A stretch of 50,783 nucleotides of DNA from an uncultured Proteiniphilum sp. (GTDB lineage Bacteria; Bacteroidota; Bacteroidia; Bacteroidales; Dysgonomonadaceae). Both the position numbers and the translations under genes were made by a program. Below, piece by piece: positions 1-8,856 of this stretch (position 1 is the first letter of the stretch; each line of letters starts with the position of its first letter). The notes beneath the pieces are model-generated. The model had not been told where the DNA came from and ran no database searches. It saw nothing but the letters and a program-made list of their open reading frames with translations. Location of the stretch: assembly GCF_937873925.1 (NCBI RefSeq), contig NZ_CALNAT010000046.1:1-50783 (forward strand), in the 5' to 3' direction.

Positions 1-44
1 ATCTGGTGCCGAGAGGCGTGGGGGTTCGAGTCCCTTCAGCCGCA
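1..44 (+). tRNA. tRNA-Leu, 3' part (window truncates the 5' part)
   Basis: The T arm is visible: a five-base G stem at 20-24, the loop TTCGAGT at 25-31, and the pairing strand CCCTT at 32-36 (two G-U pairs). The acceptor 3' strand CAGCCGC follows at 37-43 and the discriminator A is at 44. CCA is not encoded. The G/C-rich stem-loop upstream (about 5-19) fits a long variable arm, so this is a class II tRNA. The discriminator A argues for Leu over Ser; Tyr is a weaker alternative. The anticodon lies outside the window. Confidence 0.75.
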
Positions 45-71
45 CGCAAGAAAATCGAATGATTCATTAAG

Positions 72-107
72 TCCCTGAAAGTAAATATACTCTTAGGGAT
101 TTTTTTT
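72..107 (+). terminator. Intrinsic terminator after the tRNA
   Basis: TCCCT at 72-76 pairs with AGGGA at 95-99, an inner AGTA/TACT stem closes the loop, and an eight-T run follows at 100-107. It sits 28 bases after the tRNA end and would stop tRNA transcription before the helicase gene. Confidence 0.75.
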
Positions 108-122
108 GTCCTCTGCTCCTAC

Positions 123-184
123 ATATCCCGCTAAAATTCTTATCTTTGAAGGTAAAATAAAAACCATTCTAAATAGCGGGATAT
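123..184 (+). promoter_or_regulatory. Helicase gene promoter enclosed by an 11-bp inverted repeat
   Basis: A Bacteroidota -7 element TATCTTTG lies at 141-148, 52 bases before the start codon at 200. It is enclosed by a perfect 11-bp inverted repeat, ATATCCCGCTA at 123-133 and TAGCGGGATAT at 174-184, with 40 bases between the arms. The left arm is upstream of the expected transcription start, so the repeat is more likely a pair of DNA operator half-sites than an RNA hairpin. The regulator is unknown. Confidence 0.5.
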
Positions 185-199
185 TATACCAAAAGCATT

Positions 200-3100
200 A
201 TGAGTGAAGGATCTAATTTGATAAAAGTAGAATTCGTTTATCTTCCCGTCATCAATTTCGTATTCCAGCAAAATCGTGTTTCCGTCATCCGTATTTTCAC
301 TATTGAAAATATTTCAGGAAAAGCATTGAACAATATTCGGGTGGAACTGACTTCTGAACCTGATTTTGCCGATACAGTTCCTTATCTGTTAGAGACTATT
401 CCCATAGACGGAACAGTGAGGATAGATGATGTAAAATTGAAATTGTCAACCAATTTTTTCATTCAATTAACCGAACGATTGGCCGGAAATATATCGTTAA
501 AAATTTATGTAGAAAATGTGATTGTTTTTCAGGAAGATTATTCTATTGATATATTGGCCTTCGACCAATGGAGTGGAATTTCGGTATTGCCGGAGATGTT
601 ATCCGCTTTCGTTACTCCCAATCATCCTGCTATTGTTTCAATACAGAGAAGAGCTGCTCATATCCTGGAACAGATGACCGGTAATCCGGCACTGGATGAA
701 TACCAAAGTAAAAACCCGAACCGGGTGAAAAACCAAATGGCGGCTATCTATAATGCAATTACAGAACAGGATGTTATATACAGTTCTGTTCCCGCAAGTT
801 TTGAAAAATACGGACAGCGGATCAGAATGGCCGATAGTGTGATGTCGCATAAGATGGGAACATGCCTGGATATGGCGTTGCTGTATGCTTCTTGTCTGGA
901 GGCTATTGGAATACATCCTTTGATTGTTGTTACACAGGGACATGCTTTTGCCGGAGGATGGCTGATACCGGATACTTTTCCCGATAGTGTGATTGACGAT
1001 GGTTCGTTTCTGACAAAACGAACTGCCGAAGGGATTAATGAGATTATTTTGGTGGAAACGACTTGCATGAATAAGGGAAATGATTCCACTTTCGACCAGG
1101 CGGTAAAACGAGCAAACGATGCTATCAGGCGGATAAACGATTTTCTTTTGGCGTTAGATGTTAAACGTTCCCGATTTTCGGGAGTAAGGCCCCTGCCACA
1201 ACGTATTTTGAATGGAGAGCATTGGCAAATAAAAGAGAATGGTAATACGTTTTCAGAAAAAGAGATCGTTAATCCCGAAGCTATTAATCCGTATGATTTA
1301 TCAAATCTTTCCTCCAATATTCAAGTTACTAAGCAATTGATGTGGGAGCGGAAATTATTGGATTTGAGCTTGCGAAACAATTTGTTAAATACAAGAATAA
1401 CCAGGAATACGCTTCAACTGATTTCTGCCGATCTGGATAAATTTGAAGATGCATTAGCCGATGGAAGCGAGTTCAGGCTTATGCCGAAACCTGCCGACTG
1501 GGACAATCCGTTGTATGATTTCGGAGTGTATCATTCCGTGGCTTCTTCTGATCCGGTTATTGAACTTATCAGATCGGAGATAGCACAGAAAAGACTAAGG
1601 ACTTACCTGACAGAAACGGAATTGGACAAATCTTTAAAACATCTATACCGATCATCCAGATTATCGATTGAAGAGAACGGGGCCAATACCTTGTATATGG
1701 CACTCGGTTTACTCCGTTGGTACGAAACGCCTAATAGCGAGCGTCCGCGTTATGCCCCGCTTCTGTTATTTCCTGTTGAAATGATCCGGAAATCGGCGGC
1801 TAAAGGGTATATCATTCGTTCCCGAGAAGAAGATATTATCTTGAATATTACCTTGCTGGAGATGCTCAGGCAAAATTTCGGTATAAATGTTCCCGGTTTG
1901 GAATCGCTTCCACAAGACGGACGCGGCGTGAACGTGCGGCTCATCTATTCTATTTTCAGGAACAGCATTAAAAACCTGCCGAAATGGGATGTTGAAGAAC
2001 AGGCTGTCCTGGGTATATTCTCTTTCAACAAATTTATCATGTGGAATGATATTCACAACAACGCGGATAAATTGATGGAGAATAAATTGGTATACAGTCT
2101 TGTTACCGGTAAAATTGAATTTGAAGTGGATGATACGCAGACAGATGCCTCGGAATTGGATAAAACCCTGACCCCGGCGGATCTTGTACTGCCTATAAGC
2201 GCCGATTCTTCCCAGTTGGAAGCCGTTTATGAAGCAATAAACGATAAAACCTACATTTTGCACGGTCCTCCCGGGACGGGAAAATCCCAAACCATCACCA
2301 ATATAATAGCCAATGCCCTCTACCAGGGGAAAAGGGTACTTTTTGTCGCCGAGAAAATGGCGGCATTGTCAGTTGTTCAAAGTCGCTTGAAGGCTATTGG
2401 ATTAGCTCCTTTCTGTCTGGAACTTCATTCGAATAAGGCAAAGAAAACAGATGTTCTGTCGCAGTTGAAAGAAACTACCGAAATTGTAAAATACCGTTCT
2501 CCTGAGAATTTCGCCCGCGACGCCAAACGTTTGTTCGACCTTCGTAAAGACCTGAATGTATATATCGAAGCGTTGCATAAGCCGTATCCGTTCGGATTAT
2601 CTTTATATCAGGCCATAACGAAATATCTGCATTTGGAGACGGATGTTGAGTTGAAATTTCCACAATCCTTATTCCCTGATCTTACTGAAGATAAACTTCT
2701 TGAATGGCAGGACGCCGTCGATTTACTTGTAAGCGTGGGAAATGCCTGTGGGCACCCTTGTAATCACCCTCTGACCGGGATCAACATAGCAAGATATACA
2801 TCTGAAGCGAAAGAGAAAGCTTCTGCTGTCTTACAGGAGGCCATTAAGGTTTTTTCGGATCTGAAAAAGCAAACAACGCTATTAAATACGCTGGCCGGAG
2901 ATGCACCTGAAACAAAATATACCCGGGGGCAGTTTGATAGCGCGGCAACCCTTTTTGCTGTTTTACTTCAAATACCCGGGTTGACGCCGGCTTTATTGCA
3001 CGAACATAAGCCGGAAGAGCTGTTCACGGAATGTAGAGAAGTGGTAATGCATGGAAAGGAGCGTGACCGGTATAAAAAAGAAATCCGACAACATTTCAGC

Positions 3101-6100
3101 GAAGATATCCTTACCATCGATGCCAAATCCCTATTGAATGCATGGAATAGGGCCACCGATAAATGGTATATCCCCCGGGTTTTGGGACAAAAGAAGGTGC
3201 GTGATCAATTGAAATTATATATTGATGGTGGTACAATTAAGCATACTGATATAAAGAACACACTTACAAACATTATCCAATACCAGCAGGAGCAGAAATT
3301 GGTGAATGACTATTCCCAAAAGTTGCAATTGCTGTTCGGGAAGTTTGCCAAGCAGGAAAATGAACAATGGGAGACGATCCTTCAAATAATCAGCGATTTT
3401 TCTTTATTAGACAATGCTGTGCTTGTTTTTACGAACGATATCGTGAAAGCCAATGAACTGAAGCAAAATATCGCCAGGCAGTTAGTGAGCGGAATAGATA
3501 CTTTCAGGAAAGTACATGAGAAATCTTTCAATGAATTTAAAGGGTTACTGTGGCAACTCGAGAATGGATTATCCGACTTGTCGGGGGTATTGAATGTGGA
3601 TGATACTATGCTAATAGGCAATGATACATTGTGGTTAGACAACGCTTTATCGCAGTTAAATAGTTGGCTTTCCCATATCGACAAGCTAAAAGACTGGTGT
3701 CAGTGGCTCACTGCAAAAGAGAGGGCGGCCGGACTTCAAATTGGATTTGTCGCTGATGAATACAGGGAGAAGAATATTCCGACGCATCAATTGAAAAACA
3801 GTTTTTTGAAAGGATTCTATCGTGCGGCTATTGACTATATTATTGCGCAAGAGTCGGGACTGGAACTTTTCAAAGGAGAATTATTCAATGATGTGATTTC
3901 AAAGTACAAGGAGTTGAACGATCATTTTGCAGAGATTACCAGGAAAGAGTTATATGCCAGATTGGCCGCGAATATCCCCTCGTTTACTATCGAGGCTACC
4001 CAGAATTCAGAAGTAGGGATATTGCAACGCAGTATCAGGAATAATGCGCGTGGCATGTCCATCCGTAATCTGTTCGATCAGATTCCTACTTTATTATCAC
4101 GCATGTGTCCTTGCATGCTGATGAGTCCGATCTCGGTCGCGCAATATATCAATCCCGATGCCGACAAGTTTGATCTGATCATTTTCGACGAGGCTTCTCA
4201 AATGCCGACGTATGAGGCTGTGGGCGCTATTGCCAGGGGAAAGAACATGATCATTGTAGGTGATCCCAAGCAAATGCCTCCGACAAACTTTTTCTCTGTC
4301 AATAACGTGGATGAGGATAATCTGGATAAAGAAGATCTGGAGAGTATCCTGGACGATACTTTGGCGCTTTCTATCCCCTCCCGCTATCTGCTGTGGCATT
4401 ACCGCAGTAAACATGAAAGCCTGATAGCGTTCAGCAATTCGGAGTATTATGATAATAAACTGCTTACTTTTCCCTCCCCTGATAATATCGAATCGAAAGT
4501 CCGCATGGTTCATATAGATGGGCTCTATGACATAGGGAGAAGCCGGCAGAACAGGAATGAGGCCGAAGCCGTAGTCAATGAGATCAAACGTCGTTTGTCC
4601 GATGAGGAATTAAGAAAAAAAAGTATTGGAGTAGTTACCTTTAGTGCAGTGCAACAGAATCTTATTGAAGACCTGTTGTCAGATCTGTTTGTTTTCAGAC
4701 CTGATTTAGAGGTTATTGCCCTGGAATGCAAAGAGCCTCTGTTCATTAAGAATCTCGAAAATGTACAGGGAGATGAACGCGATGTCATTCTATTTTCCGT
4801 GGGATATGGCCCGGACGCGGAAGGCCGGGTGAGTATGAACTTCGGGCCATTAAACCGTAATGGAGGGGAGAGGCGTCTGAATGTGGCTGTCTCCCGCGCA
4901 AGGTATGAAATGATCATTTTCTCATCACTGCGTTCCGATCAGATCGATTTGAACCGCACCTCTGCCATAGGTGTCAAAAGCCTGAAACGTTTTCTCGAGT
5001 TTGCGGAAAAGGGAGAGCGGCTGAATAGGGAGCGGCAGTTGGCTATAACCAAAGACGCTTCAATTGAATATCTTGTTGCCGAAAAATTGAGGGAAATAGG
5101 ATATGAGGTGCATACAAATATCGGTACTTCCGGCTATAAGATTGATATTGCCGTTGTGGATGAGAATAATCCCGGTAACTATATTTTAGGTATCATTTGT
5201 GATGGTGAAAATTATAAAAGGACAAAAACGACCAGGGATAGGGAAGTTGTGCAGAACAGTGTACTGCGTATGTTGGGATGGAATATATGCCGTGTATGGA
5301 CGCTCGATTGGTGGGAGGATCCCACGAAAGTAATGATCATGATTGAATCTGCCATCGAAAATGCTAAAAAGAGAATCACTGAACCGGTCATAGCCAAAAA
5401 ACAAGATGAAAAAGTGTTGGTTACGGGTGATGAAGAGGGGCTGATCAAAAATAATTTTGCGGATCGGGGAGTGATGCCGGAAAAACCAAATACAATGGCG
5501 AAAGACCCGGTTGTAATGAAAGAAGAGTCAATCGTAATGCAGGAAGAGCCAATAAAAACAGAAGAATCCGATATACATGATATATATGTGTATGCAAATC
5601 TTCCAAAAGTACCATTTCCTTCAGAATCATTTCTTTTTCCTCACAATGAGAGTTACATTGTAAGACAGATACAGATAGTTCTTGAAGCGGAAGCCCCAAT
5701 AAGCCGCTCTCTGTTGTGTAAACGTGTGCTTAACTCCTGGGGAATTTCCCGTTTAGGATCACGGATAGATGCATATTTTAATGAGTTGTTTACTAAAGTT
5801 GAATACTATCAAAAAAGAGACGACGAATCTATCTTCTTTTGGAGAAGTGAAGAGCAGATGATCTTATATGATACTTTCAGGCCGGTATCGGAACGTACTG
5901 CACTTGATTTGGCACCTGATGAAGTGGCGAATGCGATGAAATATTTATTGAGATCACAAATCAGCCTTCCGACAAAAGATTTGGCACGTATTACAGCACA
6001 GCTTTTCGGTTTTGCCAGAACAGGTAATAACGTAGATTATGCTATGTATCAGGGTATACGGGAAGCTGTAAGGCGGGGTTATATAAAAGTGGAAAAAGGG

Positions 6101-6118
6101 CGGGCTATTATTTTGTAA
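200..6118 (+). CDS. Giant DUF4011 SF1 helicase with transglutaminase-like and Vsr-like nuclease domains and DUF3320
   Basis: A 1972-residue multidomain protein. An N-terminal beta-rich part (about 1-130) precedes a transglutaminase-like segment with Cys222 in GTCLDMALLYASCL and His248 in GHAFAGGW. DUF4011 begins near residue 382 (WERKLLDLSLRNNLLNTR). The SF1 helicase core has Walker A GPPGTGKS at about 689-696, a long helical insertion, Walker B FDEAS with Asp1330-Glu1331, then VGDPKQMPP, ENVQGDERDVI and LNVAVSRAR. A Vsr/DUF559-like nuclease segment lies at about 1610-1730 (GYKIDIAV with Asp1649, then CDGENY), and DUF3320 follows from about 1820. The family is COG1112-like DNA/RNA helicases, often found in defence islands; a role in phage or plasmid defence is inference. 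It is monocistronic, beside a tRNA, with its own promoter. The N-terminal catalytic residues may be structural only. Confidence 0.85.
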   Translation: MSEGSNLIKVEFVYLPVINFVFQQNRVSVIRIFTIENISGKALNNIRVELTSEPDFADTVPYLLETIPIDGTVRIDDVKLKLSTNFFIQLTERLAGNISLKIYVENVIVFQEDYSIDILAFDQWSGISVLPEMLSAFVTPNHPAIVSIQRRAAHILEQMTGNPALDEYQSKNPNRVKNQMAAIYNAITEQDVIYSSVPASFEKYGQRIRMADSVMSHKMGTCLDMALLYASCLEAIGIHPLIVVTQGHAFAGGWLIPDTFPDSVIDDGSFLTKRTAEGINEIILVETTCMNKGNDSTFDQAVKRANDAIRRINDFLLALDVKRSRFSGVRPLPQRILNGEHWQIKENGNTFSEKEIVNPEAINPYDLSNLSSNIQVTKQLMWERKLLDLSLRNNLLNTRITRNTLQLISADLDKFEDALADGSEFRLMPKPADWDNPLYDFGVYHSVASSDPVIELIRSEIAQKRLRTYLTETELDKSLKHLYRSSRLSIEENGANTLYMALGLLRWYETPNSERPRYAPLLLFPVEMIRKSAAKGYIIRSREEDIILNITLLEMLRQNFGINVPGLESLPQDGRGVNVRLIYSIFRNSIKNLPKWDVEEQAVLGIFSFNKFIMWNDIHNNADKLMENKLVYSLVTGKIEFEVDDTQTDASELDKTLTPADLVLPISADSSQLEAVYEAINDKTYILHGPPGTGKSQTITNIIANALYQGKRVLFVAEKMAALSVVQSRLKAIGLAPFCLELHSNKAKKTDVLSQLKETTEIVKYRSPENFARDAKRLFDLRKDLNVYIEALHKPYPFGLSLYQAITKYLHLETDVELKFPQSLFPDLTEDKLLEWQDAVDLLVSVGNACGHPCNHPLTGINIARYTSEAKEKASAVLQEAIKVFSDLKKQTTLLNTLAGDAPETKYTRGQFDSAATLFAVLLQIPGLTPALLHEHKPEELFTECREVVMHGKERDRYKKEIRQHFSEDILTIDAKSLLNAWNRATDKWYIPRVLGQKKVRDQLKLYIDGGTIKHTDIKNTLTNIIQYQQEQKLVNDYSQKLQLLFGKFAKQENEQWETILQIISDFSLLDNAVLVFTNDIVKANELKQNIARQLVSGIDTFRKVHEKSFNEFKGLLWQLENGLSDLSGVLNVDDTMLIGNDTLWLDNALSQLNSWLSHIDKLKDWCQWLTAKERAAGLQIGFVADEYREKNIPTHQLKNSFLKGFYRAAIDYIIAQESGLELFKGELFNDVISKYKELNDHFAEITRKELYARLAANIPSFTIEATQNSEVGILQRSIRNNARGMSIRNLFDQIPTLLSRMCPCMLMSPISVAQYINPDADKFDLIIFDEASQMPTYEAVGAIARGKNMIIVGDPKQMPPTNFFSVNNVDEDNLDKEDLESILDDTLALSIPSRYLLWHYRSKHESLIAFSNSEYYDNKLLTFPSPDNIESKVRMVHIDGLYDIGRSRQNRNEAEAVVNEIKRRLSDEELRKKSIGVVTFSAVQQNLIEDLLSDLFVFRPDLEVIALECKEPLFIKNLENVQGDERDVILFSVGYGPDAEGRVSMNFGPLNRNGGERRLNVAVSRARYEMIIFSSLRSDQIDLNRTSAIGVKSLKRFLEFAEKGERLNRERQLAITKDASIEYLVAEKLREIGYEVHTNIGTSGYKIDIAVVDENNPGNYILGIICDGENYKRTKTTRDREVVQNSVLRMLGWNICRVWTLDWWEDPTKVMIMIESAIENAKKRITEPVIAKKQDEKVLVTGDEEGLIKNNFADRGVMPEKPNTMAKDPVVMKEESIVMQEEPIKTEESDIHDIYVYANLPKVPFPSESFLFPHNESYIVRQIQIVLEAEAPISRSLLCKRVLNSWGISRLGSRIDAYFNELFTKVEYYQKRDDESIFFWRSEEQMILYDTFRPVSERTALDLAPDEVANAMKYLLRSQISLPTKDLARITAQLFGFARTGNNVDYAMYQGIREAVRRGYIKVEKGRAIIL

Positions 6119-6209
6119 AATAGCTGTTTTGAAATCAGTAAGAATATTTCCGCCAAAATGTAGGAAAATAAAAAATTGAATGCAGGATTAATAAGTAAAA
6201 GATGTATTG

Positions 6210-7217
6210 ATGAGTAATAATCAAGGAAATATCATTATCTATCAAGCTGGAGACGGGCATACCCGTATTGAGGTGAAGATGGAAGACGAAACTGTATGGT
6301 TGACGCAAGCGCAAATAGCCATATTGTTTGATGTAGATCGATCGGTGGTTACTAAGCATTTAGGTAATATATTTGAAGAAGGAGAATTAGACAAAGATTC
6401 AGTATGTGCAAAATTTGCACATACTGCCGAAGATGGGAAAACATATCAAACCCAGTTTTATAATCTGGATGCTATTATCTCTGTTGGCTATCGTATTAAA
6501 TCCATTGTAGCTACACATTTCCGTCGTTGGGCCACCGAACGTTTGAAAGAGTATATGATCAAGGGCTTTACGATGGATGATGAACGCCTCAAACAATTAG
6601 GCGGAGGAAATTATTGGAAAGAACTACTCGATCGGATCCGGGATATTCGTTCTTCCGAGAAAGTGCTTTATCGTCAGGTGCTCGACCTTTATGCTACAAG
6701 TGTGGATTATGATCCTAAATCTGATGTTTCCATTCAATTTTTCAAGATTGTTCAGAATAAATTGCACTTCGCTGCACACGGGCACACTGCTGCGGAAGTT
6801 ATCTATGAACGGGCAGATGCTGATAAGCCATTCATGGGGTTGACTACATTCTCTGGAGATCTTCCCACAAGCAAAGATATAACTGTTGCAAAAAATTACC
6901 TGACGGCTGACGAGCTTAAAATATTGAACAATCTTGTTTCCGGGTATTTCGACTTTGCGGAAATTCAAGCTATGCGGCGTAATCCAATGTATATGTCGGA
7001 CTATGTTAATCAGTTGGATAATATTCTTTCTTCAACCGGAGAAAAGTTATTGGCCGATGCCGGTAGTGTCAGTCATCAACAAGCGATGGAGAAAGCAAAA
7101 GCTGAGTATAGAAAATATCAGGTGAAAACTGTATCTTCTGTTGAGCAAGCCTATCTGGATGCTATTAAGCAATTGGAAAGAAAGGCTAATAAGAAAAAAG
7201 ATAGAAAAGACGAGTAA
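6210..7217 (+). CDS. RhuM-family protein
   Basis: 335 residues, matching the virulence RhuM (PF13310) family over nearly its full length: an N-terminal winged-helix-like part with WLTQAQIAILFDVDRSVVTKHL, the conserved YNLDAIISVGYRIKS and FRRWATERLKEYMIKGF blocks, and a C-terminal lysine-rich helix. ATG at 6210 is preferred over the TTG directly before it. The family is often found inside or next to restriction-modification and other defence loci in Bacteroidota; its biochemical role is not known. It begins 91 bases after the giant helicase gene, so the two may act together, but this is inference. No terminator is apparent between them. Confidence 0.85.
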   Translation: MSNNQGNIIIYQAGDGHTRIEVKMEDETVWLTQAQIAILFDVDRSVVTKHLGNIFEEGELDKDSVCAKFAHTAEDGKTYQTQFYNLDAIISVGYRIKSIVATHFRRWATERLKEYMIKGFTMDDERLKQLGGGNYWKELLDRIRDIRSSEKVLYRQVLDLYATSVDYDPKSDVSIQFFKIVQNKLHFAAHGHTAAEVIYERADADKPFMGLTTFSGDLPTSKDITVAKNYLTADELKILNNLVSGYFDFAEIQAMRRNPMYMSDYVNQLDNILSSTGEKLLADAGSVSHQQAMEKAKAEYRKYQVKTVSSVEQAYLDAIKQLERKANKKKDRKDE

Positions 7218-7236
7218 AAGTTATCTGACAGTATAA

Positions 7237-7323
7237 ATCACAATTTGTGATCTTAAACCAAAATATTAATACTGACTGATAACGAGTTCCAAAACTTGAA
7301 GTCACAATTTGTGACTTCAAGTT
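7237..7323. promoter_or_regulatory. Two palindromes sharing the core TCACAATTTGTGA
   Basis: The 13-base core TCACAATTTGTGA occurs at 7238-7250 and again at 7302-7314, 64 bases centre to centre. The second copy is extended to a perfect inverted repeat with 15-base arms (7293-7307 and 7309-7323) and one central base. G-rich sequence rather than a T run follows, so a normal terminator is unlikely on the + strand. The position between the RhuM gene and the DUF6398 cassette suggests operators for one of these genes. Confidence 0.5.
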
Positions 7324-7380
7324 GGGGGGCGTCCGTAAACTTCCAAATGCTTTTACAGAATTATTTATAAGGTATAATAT

Positions 7381-7887
7381 ATGGACATAAAACAAATCAA
7401 AAAAGAAAAAGAAGAGAAATTGATTGAACTGGTCTCTAATTTCTGTCAGGAGAAACTAAATGAGGAATACAAACAGCTTTGTATTGAACTGGTTCAAAAA
7501 TTAGGGCGTAAGAGAAATGTCCCTTTCTTGACCGGAAAAATGGAAATATGGGCAGCCTCTGTCATATATACAGTTGGTAATCTGAACTTCCTTTTCGACA
7601 AATCTTTTGAGCCCTATATTCCATCAAGTGATATTCATAATTATTTCGGCACAAAAAGCTCAACAATAGGAGCCAAGTCTAAATTGATTCGCGATATGCT
7701 GAAATTAGACAGAATCTTCAATAATGAATTTGCAACCGGAGATATGGTTGATAGTAACCCATTTAATCAGTTCGTTATGGTTGATGATATGATTCTACCA
7801 ATTGAATCGTTGCCGGAAGAATACCAACAGATGGTTAGGGAGGCCCGTGCGAGAGGAGAAGATATTTCTTTCCAGACAAATGGATAA
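7381..7887 (+). CDS. DUF6398 domain-containing protein
   Basis: 168 residues, soluble, with no signal peptide. The sequence has the DUF6398 features: an N-terminal helical part, the block LGRKRNVPFLTGKMEIWAAS around 40-60, and a helix-turn-helix-like stretch around 80-105 (HNYFGTKSSTIGAKSKLIRDM). Function is unknown; the latter stretch suggests nucleic-acid binding but that is speculative. It is the first gene of a tightly packed group: the next ORF starts 5 bases after its stop codon. The palindromes at 7237-7323 lie directly upstream and may control it. Confidence 0.7.
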   Translation: MDIKQIKKEKEEKLIELVSNFCQEKLNEEYKQLCIELVQKLGRKRNVPFLTGKMEIWAASVIYTVGNLNFLFDKSFEPYIPSSDIHNYFGTKSSTIGAKSKLIRDMLKLDRIFNNEFATGDMVDSNPFNQFVMVDDMILPIESLPEEYQQMVREARARGEDISFQTNG

Positions 7888-7892
7888 AAAGT

Positions 7893-8402
7893 ATGAGCAA
7901 AAACTATCTACTAAGGGAATGGAAATTGTCAGACAAGGAATCTCTTGCTGAAAATGCCAACAATATAAACATTTGGAACAATGTAAGGGATTATTTCCCT
8001 TACCCATATACGGTTGAGGATGGGGAGCAGTTTATCAATATGGTTTTAAGTAAAGAACCACCCTTTACTGATTTTGCGATTGACGTTGACGGAAAAGCTG
8101 TCGGAGGAATCGGAATTGTTTTAAACTCAGATGTAGAACGGATAAGCGCCGAGATCGGCTATTGGTTGGGAGAATATTACTGGAACAGAGGAATCATGAC
8201 AAATGTTGTGGAAGAAATGGTTGATTACGCTTTCTCTCATTTTCCGATAAAGAAGTTGTACGCACCTGTTTTCGATTTTAATAGAGCCTCACAACGGGTT
8301 CTGGAAAAAGCCGGATTTGAAAAGGAAGCTGTGCTGAAACAGGCTGCCATCAAAAACGGTAAAATCATAGATTTGCATTATTACGGATTAATCAGAATAT
8401 AA
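7893..8402 (+). CDS. GNAT-family N-acetyltransferase (RimJ/RimL type)
   Basis: 169 residues covering one full GNAT domain. The acetyl-CoA binding region is recognisable as YWLGEYYWNRGIMTNVVEEM at about 90-110, and the C-terminal strand region contains the typical FNRASQRVLEKAGF at about 127-142. RimJ/RimL-like enzymes acetylate N-terminal amines of proteins or small molecules; the substrate here cannot be told. Cytoplasmic. It lies 5 bases after the DUF6398 gene and 1 base before a second GNAT gene, so co-transcription is likely. Confidence 0.85.
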   Translation: MSKNYLLREWKLSDKESLAENANNINIWNNVRDYFPYPYTVEDGEQFINMVLSKEPPFTDFAIDVDGKAVGGIGIVLNSDVERISAEIGYWLGEYYWNRGIMTNVVEEMVDYAFSHFPIKKLYAPVFDFNRASQRVLEKAGFEKEAVLKQAAIKNGKIIDLHYYGLIRI

Positions 8403-8403
8403 A

Positions 8404-8853
8404 ATGAAAATTATATCGGTTCGGGAAAACCCCGAATACAAGGAAAAAGCGATTCGTTTTTTCCAACAAAGCTGGATTACGGTATCGCCAGTTATATACG
8501 AAGACAGTATAAGCCACAGTCTAAACGCAGAGAGTCCTCTGCCACAATGGTATTTGCTGGAAAAAGAAGGTGGAATTATAGGATGTGCCGGACTTATCAC
8601 AAACGATTTTATCAGTCGGATGGATTTGTATCCGTGGATTTGCGCAGTATTTATTTCGGAGCAACAAAGAGGAAACAACTATGCGGAACTTCTGATTAAC
8701 AAGGCAAAAGATGATTCTAAAAGATTCGGATTCAGAAATTTGTATTTATCTACCGATCATGTCGGTTATTATGAGAAATTTGGGTTCAACTATATCGGAC
8801 AGGGATATCACCCTTGGAATGAAGAGTCAAGGATATATCAGATAGAATTGTAA
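8404..8853 (+). CDS. GNAT-family N-acetyltransferase
   Basis: 149 residues. The motif A region reads AVFISEQQRGNNYAELLINK (about 79-98) with the Q-x-x-R-G pattern for acetyl-CoA, and YYEKFGFNYIG near residue 122-132 is the typical GNAT ending. Acidic start and no signal peptide imply a cytoplasmic enzyme. Small GNATs like this acetylate amines such as drugs or amino acids; the substrate is not evident. It is packed between another GNAT gene (1 base) and the truncated nitrilase (3 bases). It is not a recent duplicate of its GNAT neighbour, as the two proteins differ throughout. Confidence 0.85.
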   Translation: MKIISVRENPEYKEKAIRFFQQSWITVSPVIYEDSISHSLNAESPLPQWYLLEKEGGIIGCAGLITNDFISRMDLYPWICAVFISEQQRGNNYAELLINKAKDDSKRFGFRNLYLSTDHVGYYEKFGFNYIGQGYHPWNEESRIYQIEL

Positions 8854-8856
8854 AAT

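Noticed and set aside
123..184. Invertible promoter (phase variation)
   Set aside because: The 11-bp arms are short and no invertase gene is near; operator half-sites explain the repeat as well.
7293..7323. Intrinsic terminator after the RhuM gene
   Set aside because: The stem is followed by a G run, not T residues, and shares its core with a second palindrome, so an operator is more likely.
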